A stretch of 64,000 nucleotides of DNA. It comes from Terebella lapidaria. Taxonomy: Eukaryota > Annelida > Polychaeta > Terebellida > Terebellidae. The position numbers and the translations under genes were made by a program. Where the stretch lies: contig OX424561.1 of NCBI GenBank assembly GCA_949152475.1, forward strand, positions 22,934,481 through 22,998,480, written 5' to 3'. This document shows, in pieces, positions 50,601-58,532 of this stretch (its first letter is position 1; every line of letters begins with the position of its first letter). The notes under the pieces were generated by a model that did not search any database, had not been told where the DNA came from, and was given only the letters and a program-made list of their open reading frames with translations.

Positions 50601-53600
50601 CACAAGTTGCAATTCTGAGCCCTGATGTGCATTGATCAACGCTCATCACTCAGATTGAAACATTGTCACCACGAATCAACTTTGGACCTAACGGAGCAGC
50701 ATTACAGCTGAACACGGTGCCAGCAAGGACGAACCCAGATCAGCAGGGTCCTGTCACAAACAAACCACGGATCAATCAGTCCATACCATCCTGAGCAACA
50801 TATCATCCCTTCCGATGAACCCGACCTAGCATGTCAGAACCACAGACCGGTTTTCCACTCAAATTTTTGTCAACACATGACCCCACTGAGGATATTCCCC
50901 GAAGACCTCAGGACTATCACAAACCACCATGTAAAAGACATGGACCGTTCCACACAGAATGGCAAAATAGTCCTGGATCGCCCCGGATGACCCGGGTAGT
51001 GAATCTGACTCACATGACTGTTTCAATAGAAATGTAAATAAAGCGTAAAAAGCATTCAAGTATCATATGATACTGGTGCGTTATAATTGTTACCAATTGT
51101 GAAGCATAGTCTTATATTCATACATGGGGATTGGGGGGGTCATACTTTTATTTTGGATCTTGGTGGGGGGGGTCACAGATTGATTTTCGATATCGGTGGG
51201 GGGGGGGGGGTCAAACTTTGAAAACTCATTTCTCGGAAAAACCATCCAACCCCCCCACCCAGTAAATAATGACCGGCCCCTAAGAACACCATACAGCCAA
51301 AATCTGAAATGAATTTCAATGTTCAATGTTGGAAGAAATTTCAGTTGATTTTGGACCAAGTTTTTCGTTCGCCATCCCAGTCGGAAACTGGAAATTGATG
51401 CATGGTGGTTCAAGGGCAACAAAACTTACAAACGTGACAAAGGTACATATAGTGATTATTATGAATCAATTATTAGAGACAGAGGTTACTGAACGGCTTA
51501 AGAGAAAATGGCCGCTATTTGGCCGCAAGTCCATTATTTGTCGGTTTTTGTTGAAATTGGCGGGAAACAATATACTCAAATAAGAAAAACATAGCACCAA
51601 GGGTGCTGTAGCTTACCGGCAATCATGAGAATTGCACAGAGTATTGATTTTCCAACATATAATTTGTTACACTGATCTTAAACTCTATTGTCAAAACATG
51701 TTCGTAAATGTTGCCGGAAACACATTTTCTGTATGGACTATAATAAGAAATCAAGTTACATCTCGGAAGATTTTTTTCGTTAATGACATATATTCACAGA
51801 CTGTCGATTCAAAGGCAACAAACATTTTACACGTCACAAAGTTACATAGGGAGAATCTTATGCATTTGAGGAAAATTGTCTGAATACATTTTGAGGAAAG
51901 GGCCACCAAAGACAAAATTCATCGTTTTTCTTCGACAAAAAAAGGTCGTTTTTGACCTTCCAAGGTCATTGAAGGTCGAGCTCAAGGTCACCACTCAAAC
52001 CGCAATATATGATTTCCCATTTGAATGTGCCAATACTTAGGCTCTATCTTGAAGTGTTTTATGAGTATACTCCGCACATCTCTCATTATGAAGGAAAAAT
52101 CGGGTGAAATTGTCCAAAACAATTTTTCAATGGCCAAAAAACAGTCTGAAAATAATGTCTATTTTGCTCTACGACGTACCGTTTACAAAATATCGACGGG
52201 GATAAAAATGATGACTCACTCAACATGACAAAATTTGGCCCAGGGCCAAGTTCACACATGATACCAATAAAACATATTCCTTCAGAGCAACAAGTCTGGA
52301 GATAATGCCCGTTTCGCTCTATAACACATTGTTTAAAAGATAATTATGCAGTGGACCTCAAGGATGACTCACCAAAATTGTTCTGGGTCAGATGATGGCC
52401 CCATAATCTATAGGTTTCCTCTCGGACAATATATAAACCTATGTGTCAAGTTTCAGAGGTCAGTGCACGTTCTTTTTTTAGTTATCATCCATTGACAGAA
52501 ACCATTTGACGAAAAAATCAGCCTCAGGGACTAACTGGACCTCACGTGGCTCCAAAACAATATGTGTGATAACTGGTGATTTGCATTCTCCGGTTATCGT
52601 TATCAGAAGTATCTCGAAAAACCAAAAAAAAGAGAAGTTTTTTTTTAATTTTTCAAACAAATAAGCCCAATGACAAAACCGTGAGAACATTTCGTATCGA
52701 AATTCTTTGGAATTTGCATATAAATATTGAAAGTCGTAATTAATTTTATGCCATCACTAAAAATGACTGGGTAATGCGGGGTTGTGTGACATCTTCGCAG
52801 GTCGGCTTTTGAGAAACTATGGAAGCGGTGAGTGGCTCGTAAAAACACCTATAATCGATTGAATAAACATAATAGCTCTTTGGGTTCAATCGGTTACCAG
52901 ACAGTCCGTTAGTCGAGTATTCACTAATTCGATTATCTGTTCTAGCGTCTACGGTGCTGGACGCTGGACAATGTAAAATATGGGGGATTCCATCTAAAGG
53001 TATATCTAAAATGCTATTATGAATCTAAATAGCCTACAGTTTAGTTTGTATATTTCCAACCGGTCGTTTGTCCAATATCGGCAACCTAAAAAGCAAAATT
53101 TATTCGCGGTTTTCGTGTCTGAAGTGTGTGTCATGACTCATGAAGTTTTACTATGCACGCGTTGATAGAAAACACTTGAAAACAGCTGGTTTCACTGTTT
53201 ATTAGTTTACAATGTAGATCTTTCATACAAAGTAGGCATATTGATATTGAAGCCTATAGGTGACATAAGCGGGGAAAAATGTGGGGGGTTTTTTCTATCA
53301 AAAACCTTGCACGTTCGCACGAAGAAAGTTCAAAACTAACACTTTCGCACGTGGAAGCATTTAGCGCTATCACGTTCGCACGTGGAAACTTTGAAACCTA
53401 TCACGTTCGAACGTAGAAACATGTAGGTTTCCACGTTCACACGTAGAAAGTTTCAAAGCTACCACGTCCACATGTGCAAGCATTTGAGGCTACCACTCCC
53501 AAATTTTTGCACGTGCGAACGTGATAGCTTCTGATGTTTCCACGTGCGAACGTGGAAGCGTTGAATGTTTCCAAGTGTGAACGCGGTAAGCTCGGATTTT

Positions 53601-54106
53601 CCACGTGAGAACGCAGTAGCCTGAACTGTTTCCACGTGCGAACGTGACAGTTCACACGTAGAAAGATTCAAAGCTACCACGTCCACACGTGGAAGCATTT
53701 GAGGCTACCACTCCCAAATCTTCGCACGTGCGAACGTGATAGTGGTGAATGCTTCCACGTTCGAACGTGCTAGCTTTTTTCTGGAAAAGATATATCTATA
53801 GAACATTTTTACTTGCATGTCGTCTATGGGCTTCCGTATATGGACCTAATTATGTTAGACAGAATACCGGTTACCACACTGACCTGCAGGCCCATTGTCA
53901 AGGACGAGAAGATCCTTAGCGTCCTGTGCGCCGATCCTGTAATCGTTCCTCTTTCCGTTGTCCCAGAGGACGTTGATCCAGCCCGTGCTATTGGCCTGCC
54001 TATTGGTAGTGGTGCCACAGTAGCCCTCCCCGCCGTCCTGGTGCTCCCCCCACTTCCAATCCAGACTCCTCACCACGCGCAGTCCGGGCATCGTCCTAAC
54101 TGGCAT
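23351..54106 (-). CDS. Mind-bomb-like protein with C-terminal death domain (14 exons)
   Basis: Spliced CDS of 1971 nt in 14 exons, 656 residues. Domains: MIB/HERC2 (about 7-72), ZZ zinc finger (83-120), MIB/HERC2 (about 152-232), acidic linker (about 236-300), three SH3_15 mind-bomb repeats (about 304-371, 390-459, 479-546), death domain (about 557-640). MIB/HERC2 and SH3 repeats in Mind bomb bind the tails of Notch ligands; death domains assemble signalling complexes by homotypic contact. Mind bomb proteins have two SH3 repeats, then ankyrin repeats and RING fingers. Here the ankyrin and RING parts are absent, so catalytic ubiquitin transfer is unlikely. All introns are GT-AG and phases agree throughout. 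Two introns exceed 10 kb and are full of transposons. The start is one of two in-frame ATGs (54106 or 54091). An upstream 5' exon is possible because an AG acceptor sits at 54121-54122. Probably a cytosolic adaptor; function is inference. Confidence 0.85.
23708..24503. mobile_element. Inverted-repeat element in the last intron
   Basis: Arms of about 390 bp. Left: GGTCAACGCTCTAAGGCTAA (about 23732) and 'gatgccgacacatggtgagt'. Right: complements at 24400-24503 (CTCACCCTGTGTCGGTATCA, AAAAAGTTAGCCTTAC). The interior also pairs (GAGATACCAATG near 23849 with CATTGGTATCTC near 24341). The left end lies about 40 bp from the acceptor of the death-domain exon. Confidence 0.75.
24704..24886. mobile_element. 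Hairpin MITE-like repeat
   Basis: Left arm TTATGAGTAGTTGGCTCG and CCATGAGATTTGAAGGGGT; right arm with ACCCCTTCAAATCTCATGG and CGAACCAACTACTCATA. GTCAGCTCATAGTGATGTGC is directly repeated inside. Lies in the last intron of the MIB-death gene. Confidence 0.75.
24900..25575. other. GC-rich island, probable old repeat remnant
   Basis: A 0.65-kb island of clearly higher GC than its flanks, in the last intron. It starts with two imperfect copies of a unit containing CCGCTATCC, ATCCTCGCGGATA and TCCGCTCACCG, and holds a run of about 16 C at 25244-25260. Minus-strand ORFs of 72 and 115 codons cross it but show no recognised motif. It may be retroelement untranslated sequence; nothing more can be supported. 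Confidence 0.4.
25846..25963 (-). CDS. MIB-death gene exon 13: second half of SH3 repeat 3
   Basis: Acceptor CTCCAG and donor GAAG/GTAATG. Phase 0 in, phase 1 out. The peptide has ASAVVTEVRDDGGLRVNLAE then WLVSP, aligning with the second halves of repeats 1 and 2 (GKAGIVKKIDSDGDVYVHF... and TGVVGILRDV...). Confidence 0.85.
26261..26388 (-). CDS. MIB-death gene exon 12: first half of SH3 repeat 3
   Basis: Acceptor TCCTGAAAG and donor AAAAAG/GTGTGC. Phase 1 in, phase 0 out. FSVGDHVKLDKDLDFVKREQ followed by GKWDDAMKK matches the mind-bomb SH3 signature (GDxV..., then GxW/GxF...MxK). This third repeat exceeds the two of Mind bomb proteins and is separated from repeat 2 by an 11.9-kb intron. Confidence 0.88.
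26747..28683. repeat. Dispersed GATCTGATCCGGATTACGGA-type repeats and duplicated block
   Basis: GATCTGATCCGGATTACGGA followed by TTTGACA occurs at about 26750 and 26917, with diverged forms at about 28476 and 28656. Between them a block (27062-27560) is repeated at 27776-28400. Both copies start GGTGAGTGTGTTTTCCAGCA and share GAACTGGCGGAAGAATAC. The second copy also carries an inverted arm (CATGTGCTGGAAAACACAC). Together they look like overlapping copies of non-autonomous elements in the large intron of the MIB-death gene. Confidence 0.65.
28690..29360. other. Intronic AT-rich DNA, nothing recognised
   Basis: No exon with splice sites was found, and no repeats of note. Confidence 0.5.
29369..29384. 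promoter_or_regulatory. Perfect palindrome matching an RFX X-box
   Basis: GGTTACCATGGTAACC is a perfect 16-bp palindrome and contains GTTACCATGGTAAC, matching the RFX X-box consensus. Two perfect palindromes TAGCAACCATGGTTGCTA follow at 29404-29421 and 29550-29567. Likely parts of a repeat; binding is untested. Confidence 0.5.
29926..32158. repeat. 2.23-kb tandem duplication, copy 1
   Basis: The unit runs from ACCATTCTCATGTACTGCAC to ACACCTGTCAAACTCAGTTT. It contains two 134-bp-type monomers (31615-32010) with TTGACCTTTGACCTC, and the CCGGTACCCTTCCTTAGCCC terminus of the Helentron-like family. Copy 2 follows directly. Confidence 0.93.
32159..34390. repeat. 2.23-kb tandem duplication, copy 2
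   Basis: Near identical to copy 1. Differences seen are a few substitutions and one-base indels (for example an extra T near 32693, AAGAAAG versus AAGAATG near 33038, a shorter T-run near 33811). The high identity implies a very recent event, or an assembly duplication of two haplotypes. It lies in the 11.9-kb intron of the MIB-death gene. Confidence 0.93.
34391..35410. other. Intronic DNA, nothing recognised
   Basis: AT-rich; several ORFs under 115 codons without splice signals or motifs. Confidence 0.5.
35414..36460. repeat. Degenerate tandem array, family B ('ACATGTTTGTCTAG' repeats)
   Basis: Roughly seven copies of an irregular 105-150 bp unit. It contains TTAGACATGTTTGTCTAGGG, ACGAGTCCGAAAATAACGTC, TTTCGCTCTACGACGCACCG, GAGATATCGACGAAAACGAA and ATTCAAGGTCAAGGTC. 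The ORFs across it are short and differ between copies. The same family recurs at 39895-40420 and 60340-60420. Confidence 0.9.
36460..36812. repeat. Family B right-hand block
   Basis: Shared with 40080-40800 and 60410-60750: 'tcaaggatgactgggcgaaa', a 'gacctctaggtcaaaggt' part, 'caatagggttcttccacata', and an end with a hairpin-like AAGACTTTTCTTCTGAAATGCCTT. At 40770-40793 that hairpin is perfect (AAGGCATTTC / GAAATGCCTT). Confidence 0.75.
36815..38260. other. Intronic DNA, nothing recognised
   Basis: Within the 11.9-kb intron between exons 11 and 12. It holds a C-run (38051-38067). No exon seen. Confidence 0.5.
38262..38400 (-). CDS. MIB-death gene exon 11: second half of SH3 repeat 2
   Basis: Acceptor CATTTCAAG after a T-rich tract, donor CAAG/GTAATG. 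Phase 0 in, phase 1 out. LSGTGVVGILRDVTVSNDLV then VSFGDKTYILNTEI aligns with the other second-half exons. A nearer CTTTCAG is also an acceptor-like site but would break the phase. Confidence 0.82.
38518..38648 (-). CDS. MIB-death gene exon 10: first half of SH3 repeat 2
   Basis: Acceptor TTACCAG, donor GAGGAG/GTAAGT (near consensus). Phase 1 in, phase 0 out, 131 nt like exon 8. The peptide carries a Pro/Lys linker (ATPEPKPKLK), GDKVVITKEF and QQGHGGWDDDLEE. Confidence 0.9.
38745..38874 (-). CDS. MIB-death gene exon 9: second half of SH3 repeat 1
   Basis: Acceptor TATTCGCAG, donor CAAG/GTATGT. Phase 0 in, phase 1 out. GKAGIVKKIDSDGDVYVHFG followed by EWVLNPQLI is a textbook SH3_15 second half with the W-x-x-NP motif. 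Confidence 0.9.
39484..39614 (-). CDS. MIB-death gene exon 8: first half of SH3 repeat 1
   Basis: Acceptor TCTTTCAAAG, donor ATCAAG/GTACCT. Phase 1 in, phase 0 out. MSEFSVGDVVKLHDDLGRVN followed by QDGHGGFNPAMIK; the HGG[W/F]...M pattern is shared with exon 10. Confidence 0.9.
39808..39892. repeat. Imperfect inverted repeat
   Basis: GTATTATTCCC at the left pairs with GGGGAATAAT at the right. Internally TTACTGCCCGAGGCG pairs imperfectly with CCGAGGGTGGTAA around a TTAG loop. Small hairpin of unknown role in the exon 7-8 intron. Confidence 0.5.
39895..40800. repeat. Family B repeat, two further copies
   Basis: Starts 'acgagtccaaaaataacgtc' and includes two 'tttcgctctacgacgcac' units. It ends at the perfect hairpin 40770-40793. 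A 154-codon plus-strand ORF crosses it but is not conserved in the other copies. In the intron between exons 7 and 8. Confidence 0.8.
41054..41137 (-). CDS. MIB-death gene exon 7: linker before the SH3 repeats
   Basis: Acceptor TCTATCACCAG, donor CGTG/GTAATT. Phase 1 in, phase 1 out. LDQVLLRSLIYNLSESFAKM followed by LGAEATR looks helical and amphipathic. No named domain recognised. Confidence 0.75.
41271..41325 (-). CDS. MIB-death gene exon 6: acidic linker
   Basis: Acceptor CCACGACAG, donor GCAT/GTGAGT. Phase 0 in, phase 1 out. It encodes KLVAAAAATDDDESDDDA, an Ala stretch then an Asp/Glu/Ser run with possible casein-kinase-2 sites. The split codon completes Ser with exon 7. Confidence 0.75.
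41980..42760. other. Intronic DNA, nothing recognised
   Basis: Part of the exon 5-6 intron; no repeat or exon seen. Confidence 0.5.
42768..42799 (-). CDS. MIB-death gene exon 5: 32-nt microexon
   Basis: Acceptor TCGTTCCAG and donor ACTGAG/GTAATT bound 32 nt. Phase 1 in, phase 0 out, encoding DSEDIAKKTE after a shared Ser codon. It is required by phase: exon 4 leaves in phase 1 and exon 6 can be read only in phase 0. Confidence 0.7.
42889..43092 (-). CDS. MIB-death gene exon 4: main part of MIB/HERC2 domain 2
   Basis: Acceptor CACGCAG, donor CTCA/GTACGT. Phase 1 in and out. GAGTEGTVTSVGYVTEGG, VVKWSHDTNTGYIYRRG and WFYYRDHLPQL follow the MIB/HERC2 pattern (G-x-V-x-x-V, V-x-W, Y-R-x-G, DHLP). 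Confidence 0.88.
43180..43286 (-). CDS. MIB-death gene exon 3: start of MIB/HERC2 domain 2
   Basis: Acceptor TTTGTTAG, donor GATG/GTCAGT. Phase 2 in, phase 1 out. GLYTGATVVRGADW then QDG is the N-terminal signature of the domain. The tryptophan-rich WKWG of domain 1 is replaced by WSKAN here. Confidence 0.87.
43393..43564 (-). CDS. MIB-death gene exon 2: ZZ zinc finger
   Basis: Acceptor TTTACTCAG, donor CAGGG/GTGAGC. Phase 1 in, phase 2 out. All eight zinc ligands of a ZZ finger are present: C83-x2-C86, C98-x2-C101, C107-x2-C110, H116-x3-H120, with the YDLCTECY core. The order MIB/HERC2 then ZZ then MIB/HERC2 is that of Mind bomb. Confidence 0.92.
43887..44456. mobile_element. Tc1/mariner-like foldback MITE
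   Basis: Left end CGGTGGCTGATTCTTGCCAT, right end its complement (ATGGCATGAATCAGCCACTG), TA on both sides. The interior consists of about 20-21 bp units with palindromic cores (TTTTCGCTGCAGCGAAAA, GTCGCGGCCGCGGC) and folds back over most of its 570 bp. It lies in intron 1, about 320 bp from the ZZ exon. No ORF. Confidence 0.75.
44662..45927. mobile_element. Transib-like inverted-repeat element, copy 2
   Basis: Same termini as 14666-15938 (CACGGTGGCTAGGCGTTACG and complement). The flanks carry TAAGT on both sides, a 5-bp target-site duplication different from that of copy 1. The interior matches copy 1 in the opposite orientation (for example GAAAATGGACACACAGTTCG versus its complement). No transposase. 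In intron 1 of the MIB-death gene. Confidence 0.78.
47910..48290 (+). pseudogene. Decayed DIRS-type tyrosine recombinase fragment
   Basis: CLEDGLKVSLHVIPSFLVKL, then LCPV, KRLLFISHQS, RDIRSTSYSPWIQK and SVHDVRAMATS align segment by segment with the recombinase at 62235-62936 (LSVIPSFLAK, LCPVRAL, KRLLFISYL, SDIRPATISSWIKK, KAHDVRALAAS). The HxxR catalytic pair is still readable (48256-48267), but stops and a frame change near 48062-48120 break it. It lies inside the foldback element. Confidence 0.8.
48500..48837 (-). other. Open reading frame of unknown origin
   Basis: A 137-codon minus-strand ORF inside the foldback element, with segments such as RFELRCRLNLVQSPNG and SEYSFQ-like text near 48650. 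A GTTTCAG acceptor-like site precedes it. No family recognised. It could be a captured exon or chance. Confidence 0.2.
50086..51280. mobile_element. PIF/Harbinger-like MITE
   Basis: Ends GGGGCCGGTCATTATTTA and its complement, flanked by TAA on both sides, the target duplication typical of PIF/Harbinger. Just inside each end are GGGGGGGTCA[T/C]A repeats with 'acttttattttcga'. The interior is unrelated and has no transposase. In intron 1. Confidence 0.78.
51590..52060. repeat. Dispersed repeat family C, copy 2
   Basis: Matches 20075-20500 from 'agcaccaagggtgctgtagc' through 'aaggtcattgaaggtcgagc'. It is followed at 52120-52500 by sequence loosely related to family B (TTTGCTCTACGACGTACCG). Confidence 0.7.
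52520..53290. other. Intronic DNA, nothing recognised
   Basis: AT-rich part of intron 1 with no clear repeat or exon. Confidence 0.5.
53310..53775. repeat. 31-bp palindromic minisatellite (CACGTTCGAACGTG type)
   Basis: About 14 units of 30-31 bp, each with a core such as CACGTTCGCACGTG or CACGTTCGAACGTG and a spacer such as GAAACTTTGAAACCTAT. Orientation flips near 53520, so the array is itself an inverted repeat. It ends about 110 bp inside intron 1 from the exon 1 donor. Confidence 0.85.
53884..54106 (-). CDS. MIB-death gene exon 1: MIB/HERC2 domain 1 and start
   Basis: Donor CTGCAG/GTCAGT (near consensus), leaving phase 1. LRVVRSLDWKWGEHQDGGEG, then VLWDNGKRNDYRIG and KDLLVLDNGP are a canonical MIB/HERC2 domain. 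The start ATG at 54106 (MPVRTM...) places the domain 7-8 residues from the N-terminus. The second ATG is 54091. The reading frame stays open to 54120, where an AG acceptor-like site allows a further 5' exon. Confidence 0.88.
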
Positions 54107-54189
54107 CGTCTCGGTCTGATCTACCAAATACTGGTATGGTTACTGACAGGCCTAATACTTGAATACGAGATTATTCATGAAAATCGTCC

Positions 54190-54362
54190 CATCAACCATG
54201 CAACACGGCCAAGCAGTGACAGCGTTCGTGTTTTCTGGCTTAGACACTGAGCAGGCGGCCTACACATATTAGGGTGGTTTTTACAAAACGAAAGTAGCGG
54301 GGTAGAACACTACCATGCAACACGGCCAAGCAGTGACAGCGTTCTTGTTTTCCGGCTTACTG
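54190..54362. repeat. 50-bp direct repeat upstream of exon 1
   Basis: ACCATGCAACACGGCCAAGC and the following GTGACAGCGTTC occur at about 54197 and 54311. The sequence between has AAAACGAAAGTAGCGGG, which recurs at about 58190 just after the Helentron-like pair. Confidence 0.7.
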
Positions 54363-54387
54363 TGCAGGGATCATAGTAGGGTGTTTT

Positions 54388-55958
54388 TAGGCTACCGAAC
54401 CTATGGTCCGATAACCTATTGCCGTCGTGATGCGTCCGTCGTCCGTCCGTCGTCTGGCGTCCGTTGTCCGTACACATTTTTATCTTTGAAGTTTACAGAT
54501 GGATTTTCCTGAAATTTTGCACAAAGCTGCTTAAAATATTTCAAGTTGGGGTTATTTTTTAGTTTTTTTATTTTCGCATTTTTCTCAAAATGGCGGCCAT
54601 TTTTTACGAAAAATGGCTAATTTTGGACTTTGGCGGCCATTTTCTCAAAAACTGTCTGATCACTTTTGAGATTTTTGTTTCAAAACATTCCCGTTATGTA
54701 CCTTTATGATGTGTATAAGTTTTGTTGCCCTTGAATCGCCGGTCTCCGTGTGGCGGCCATTTTGAATTTTTGACGGGTCAGCGAAAAAAATTTTTTAGCC
54801 CCAAATCGCGTTACTATCCATTTTGGGTCTTTTCTAGGCAGAAAAAAAATTTTTCACCCTTCAAAAAAAATTTGGGACTTACAAAATTGCCAGGACTGTA
54901 CTCATAGAAGGCTTGAAGATAGAGCTTAGATGTTGGCACTTTCGAATGAGAAGTATATGAAGACTTGTTTGGTGACATGAATTTGACCTTGGATGACCTT
55001 GAAAGGTCGAAACAGCCATTTTGAGGTCGAAAAATGCTCAATTTTGCACCTGGTCTGTCTTTTCTCGAAAACTGTCTGATCAGTTTTGAGATTATTATTT
55101 CAAAAGATTCCCCCTATGTACCTTTATGATGTTTATAAGTTTTGTTGCCCTTGAATCGCCGATCTTTGTGTGGCGGCCATTTGAATTTTTTACGGGTCGA
55201 CGAAAAACAATTTTTTCGCCCTAAATCACATTACTATCCATTTTGGGCCATTTCCAGGCAAAAAAAATTTTCACCCTTTGAAACAATTTTTGGCACTTTT
55301 TTCCTTCATAATGGGAGCAGCCAGGACTGTTCTCATAGAACGCTTGAAGACAGAGCTTGGATATTGGCACTTTCAAATAGGAAGTCATATATGGCGATTT
55401 GGGAGGTGACCTTGAATCTGACCTTTGATCACCTTGAAAGGTCAAAACAGCCATTTTGAGGTGAACAATTTGCCTCTACAGATGAAATGCATGTAGATAG
55501 AGCTTCAGTTCGCATTATGAACATATAGGAAGTCATATATGGAACAGTTAATGATGACCTTGATTTTGACCTTGGATGACCTTGAGTGCTAAATGTCTGG
55601 CTTGAAATCTTGAAAGTGGCCTCTGAAGCTTAAACTTTTGCACATACAGGTTAAGATTGTGTATAAGCCTATGAAAAGTCATGTATAAATGGCACATCTT
55701 TTGGTGACCTTGAACTTGACCTTAAACGACCTTGAAGGGCAAATCTCCCTTCTTAAATTGGCATCTAAAAACGAAATACTTGTTGATAAAGCTTATATGT
55801 TTGTATTATGAACATATATGAAGTCATATGCAGCATACCTAATGGAGACATTGAAATTCATGAAGATGACCTTGACTGGTAAATCTCAAAATCATATGTC
55901 ACCTACAATGCTCAAAACCAAAATTGTTCGGTAACCTATCTTAGCCATTGGGCTAATT
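54388..55958 (-). mobile_element. Helentron/pearl-like element, divergent core
   Basis: Read on the plus strand it starts AGGCTACCGAACCTATGGTC then CCGATAACCTATTGCC and a (CGTCCGTC)n tract. Next are two copies of a conserved block with 'aaaatggcggccattttt', then a satellite-like region with TTGACCTTGGATGACCTTGA. It ends GTTCGGTAACCTATCTTAGC. The orientation is opposite to the 20862 copy. Its core monomers differ from the 134-bp type. Confidence 0.65.
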
Positions 55959-55960
55959 TT

Positions 55961-58185
55961 TTAGGTTACCGACCTTTGGTCCGATAACCTATTGCCATGG
56001 CGTTGCGTCTGTCGTCGTCGTCCATCGTCGTTCGTCAACATTAATATCTTTAAAGTTTACGATCGAATCTTCCCGAAATTTTGCACAAAAATGCCTGAAA
56101 AAATATTTCGAGAGGGAAGTATTTTTCAGTTTTTTTATTTTCGCATTTTTTCCAAAATGGCGGCCTTTTTTGTCGATAAATTACCAATTTTGAACTTTGG
56201 CAGCCATTTTCTCAACAACTGTCCGATCAGATTTGAGATTTTTGTTTCAAAAGATTCCTCTAATGTACCTTCATGATGTGTATAAGTTTCGTTGCCCTTG
56301 AATCGCCGGTCTGCGTGTGGCGGCCATTTCGATTTTTTCGATGGGTCCCAAATGGCACTTCCCCATGTTAAATTCTCCTATGCTTTATAATGGGACACAT
56401 TATTACTAATATCTCACTTAATATTGAGATTAGAGATTAGGAATCAATTCTGAACATATAGGGAATGATAAATGCTGAATATTCTTGTGACCTTGAATTT
56501 GACCTTTTCAAGGTCACAAGACAAAATGGCTAATATCTCACTTATTATCGACTTTACAGCTTGAGAATCAATTGTGAACATATAGGAAATGATATATTCT
56601 GAATATTGTCATGACCTTGAATTTGACCTTTGACCTAAGTTTCAAGGTCACAGGTCAAAACGGCCAATATCTCGCTTATTATTGACTTCACAGCTAAGGA
56701 ATCAATTGTGCACATATAAGAAACGATATAGTCCGAATATTTTGATGACCTCGAATTTGACCTTTGACCTCATTTTCAGGGTCAAAGCACAAAAATGGCT
56801 AATATCTCACTTAATATCGACTTTACAGCTTAGGAATCAATTGTGGACATATGAGAAGTGATATATGCTGAATATTCTCGTGACCTTGAATTTGATCTTT
56901 GACCCAATTTTCAAGGTCAGAGCACAAAATGGCTAATAGCTTGCTGATCATCGACTTTTCAGCTCAGGAATGAATTGTGAACATATAGGAAATGATATAT
57001 ACTGAATATTCTCATGATCTTGAATTTGACCTTTGACCATTTTTTCAAGGTCAGAGCACAAAATGGCTAATATCTCGCTTATTATCGACTTTACAGCTTA
57101 GGAATCAATTATGCACATATAGTAAATGATATAGTCCAAATATTCTGATGACCTTGAATTTGAATTTTGACCTCATTTTTAAGGTCAAAGAACAAAATGG
57201 CTAATATCTCGCTTATTATCCACTTTACAGCTTGGGACTTAATTGTGGACGTATAGGAAATGATGTATGCCGACTATTTTGATGACCTTGAATTTGACCT
57301 TTGACCTTATTTTCACGGTCAGGCACAAAATGGCAAATTTCTCGCTTATTATCGACTTTACAGGTTAGGAATCAATTGTACACATATAGGAATTGACATA
57401 TGCCGAATATTCTTGTTACCTTAAATTTGACCTTCGACCTTATTTTCAAGTTCACAGGACAAAATGACTAATATCTCAATTATTATCGATTTTACAGCTT
57501 AGGAATCAATTGTGAACATATAGAAAATGATATATGCTGACTATTGCCATGACCTTGATTCGACCCTGACCCCATTTTCAAGGTCAAAGGACAAAATGGC
57601 TAATATCGTGCTCCTCTATTGACTTTATAGCTTGAGAACCAATTGTGAACATATAGAAAAAGATATACACTGAATATTTTGATGACCTTGCATTTGACCT
57701 GCAACATATTTTCAAGGTCAGAGCACAAAATGGCTAATATCTCGCTTATTATCGACTTTACAGCTTAGGAATCCATAGTGAATATATAAGAAATGATATA
57801 TGCTGAATATTATGGTGACCTTGAATTTGACCGTTGACCTATTTTCCAGGTCAGAGTACAAAATATCTCGCTTGTTATCGACTTTACAGCTTAGGAATTA
57901 ATTGTGAACATAGAGGAAATTATATATGCTGAATATTCTCATGATTGTGAACCTGACCTTTGACCTCATTTTCAAGGTCAGATCATAAAATGGCTAATAT
58001 CTCACCGGTATTATCGACTTTACAGCTTAGGAATCAATTGTGGACATACTAGAAATAATATATGCTGAACATTTTCATGCACTTGAATTGACCAAAGATG
58101 TTATTTTCAAGGTCAAGAGACAAAAAGGCTAATATCTTTAATATATATTGTCCGGTAACCTTTCTTAGCCTTTGGGCTAATTTTT
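55961..58185 (-). mobile_element. Helentron/pearl-like element with 134-bp core
   Basis: Abuts the previous element head to tail. TTAGGTTACCGACCTTTGGT at the start, a CGTCGTCGTC tract, the conserved block with TAATGGGACACATTAT, about 13 satellite monomers (56400-58150), and a CCGGTAACCTTTCTTAGCCT terminus. Confidence 0.7.
56400..58150 (-). repeat. 134-bp satellite array (about 13 monomers)
   Basis: The GAATCAATTGTG landmark lies at 56565, 56699, 56834, 56968, 57102, 57236, 57369 and 57503, spaced 133-135 bp. Most monomers have TTGAATTTGACCTTTGACCT and TTCAAGGTCA. Confidence 0.95.
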
Positions 58186-58532
58186 CAAAACGAAAGTAGC
58201 GGGATAAGGGGTGGGGGGATGTGCACGATAATAACAATATACACACATGCTTAATCGATAGGTGCCGTGATATTGTACCACTGTGGGGTGTTCATCAGTA
58301 TCTTCAGTGTACATCGATCGTGATCACAATAAGTCAAGTTGCCTACTCTGGCGGTGTAACGCATAGCAGGTCTGTTGACTTTCTGTATTCATGTGCTAAA
58401 ATCACACTCTCTGGTAAAAGTACGTTTTTGTTTTGTGTACAGTGTATTTTTTTTTCAGTATTTTGGGTCAAAATTTCAGAAAGATTTGACTGTAAACTTT
58501 GAAGATATTTTTTTCTAATTATCAATGATTTA

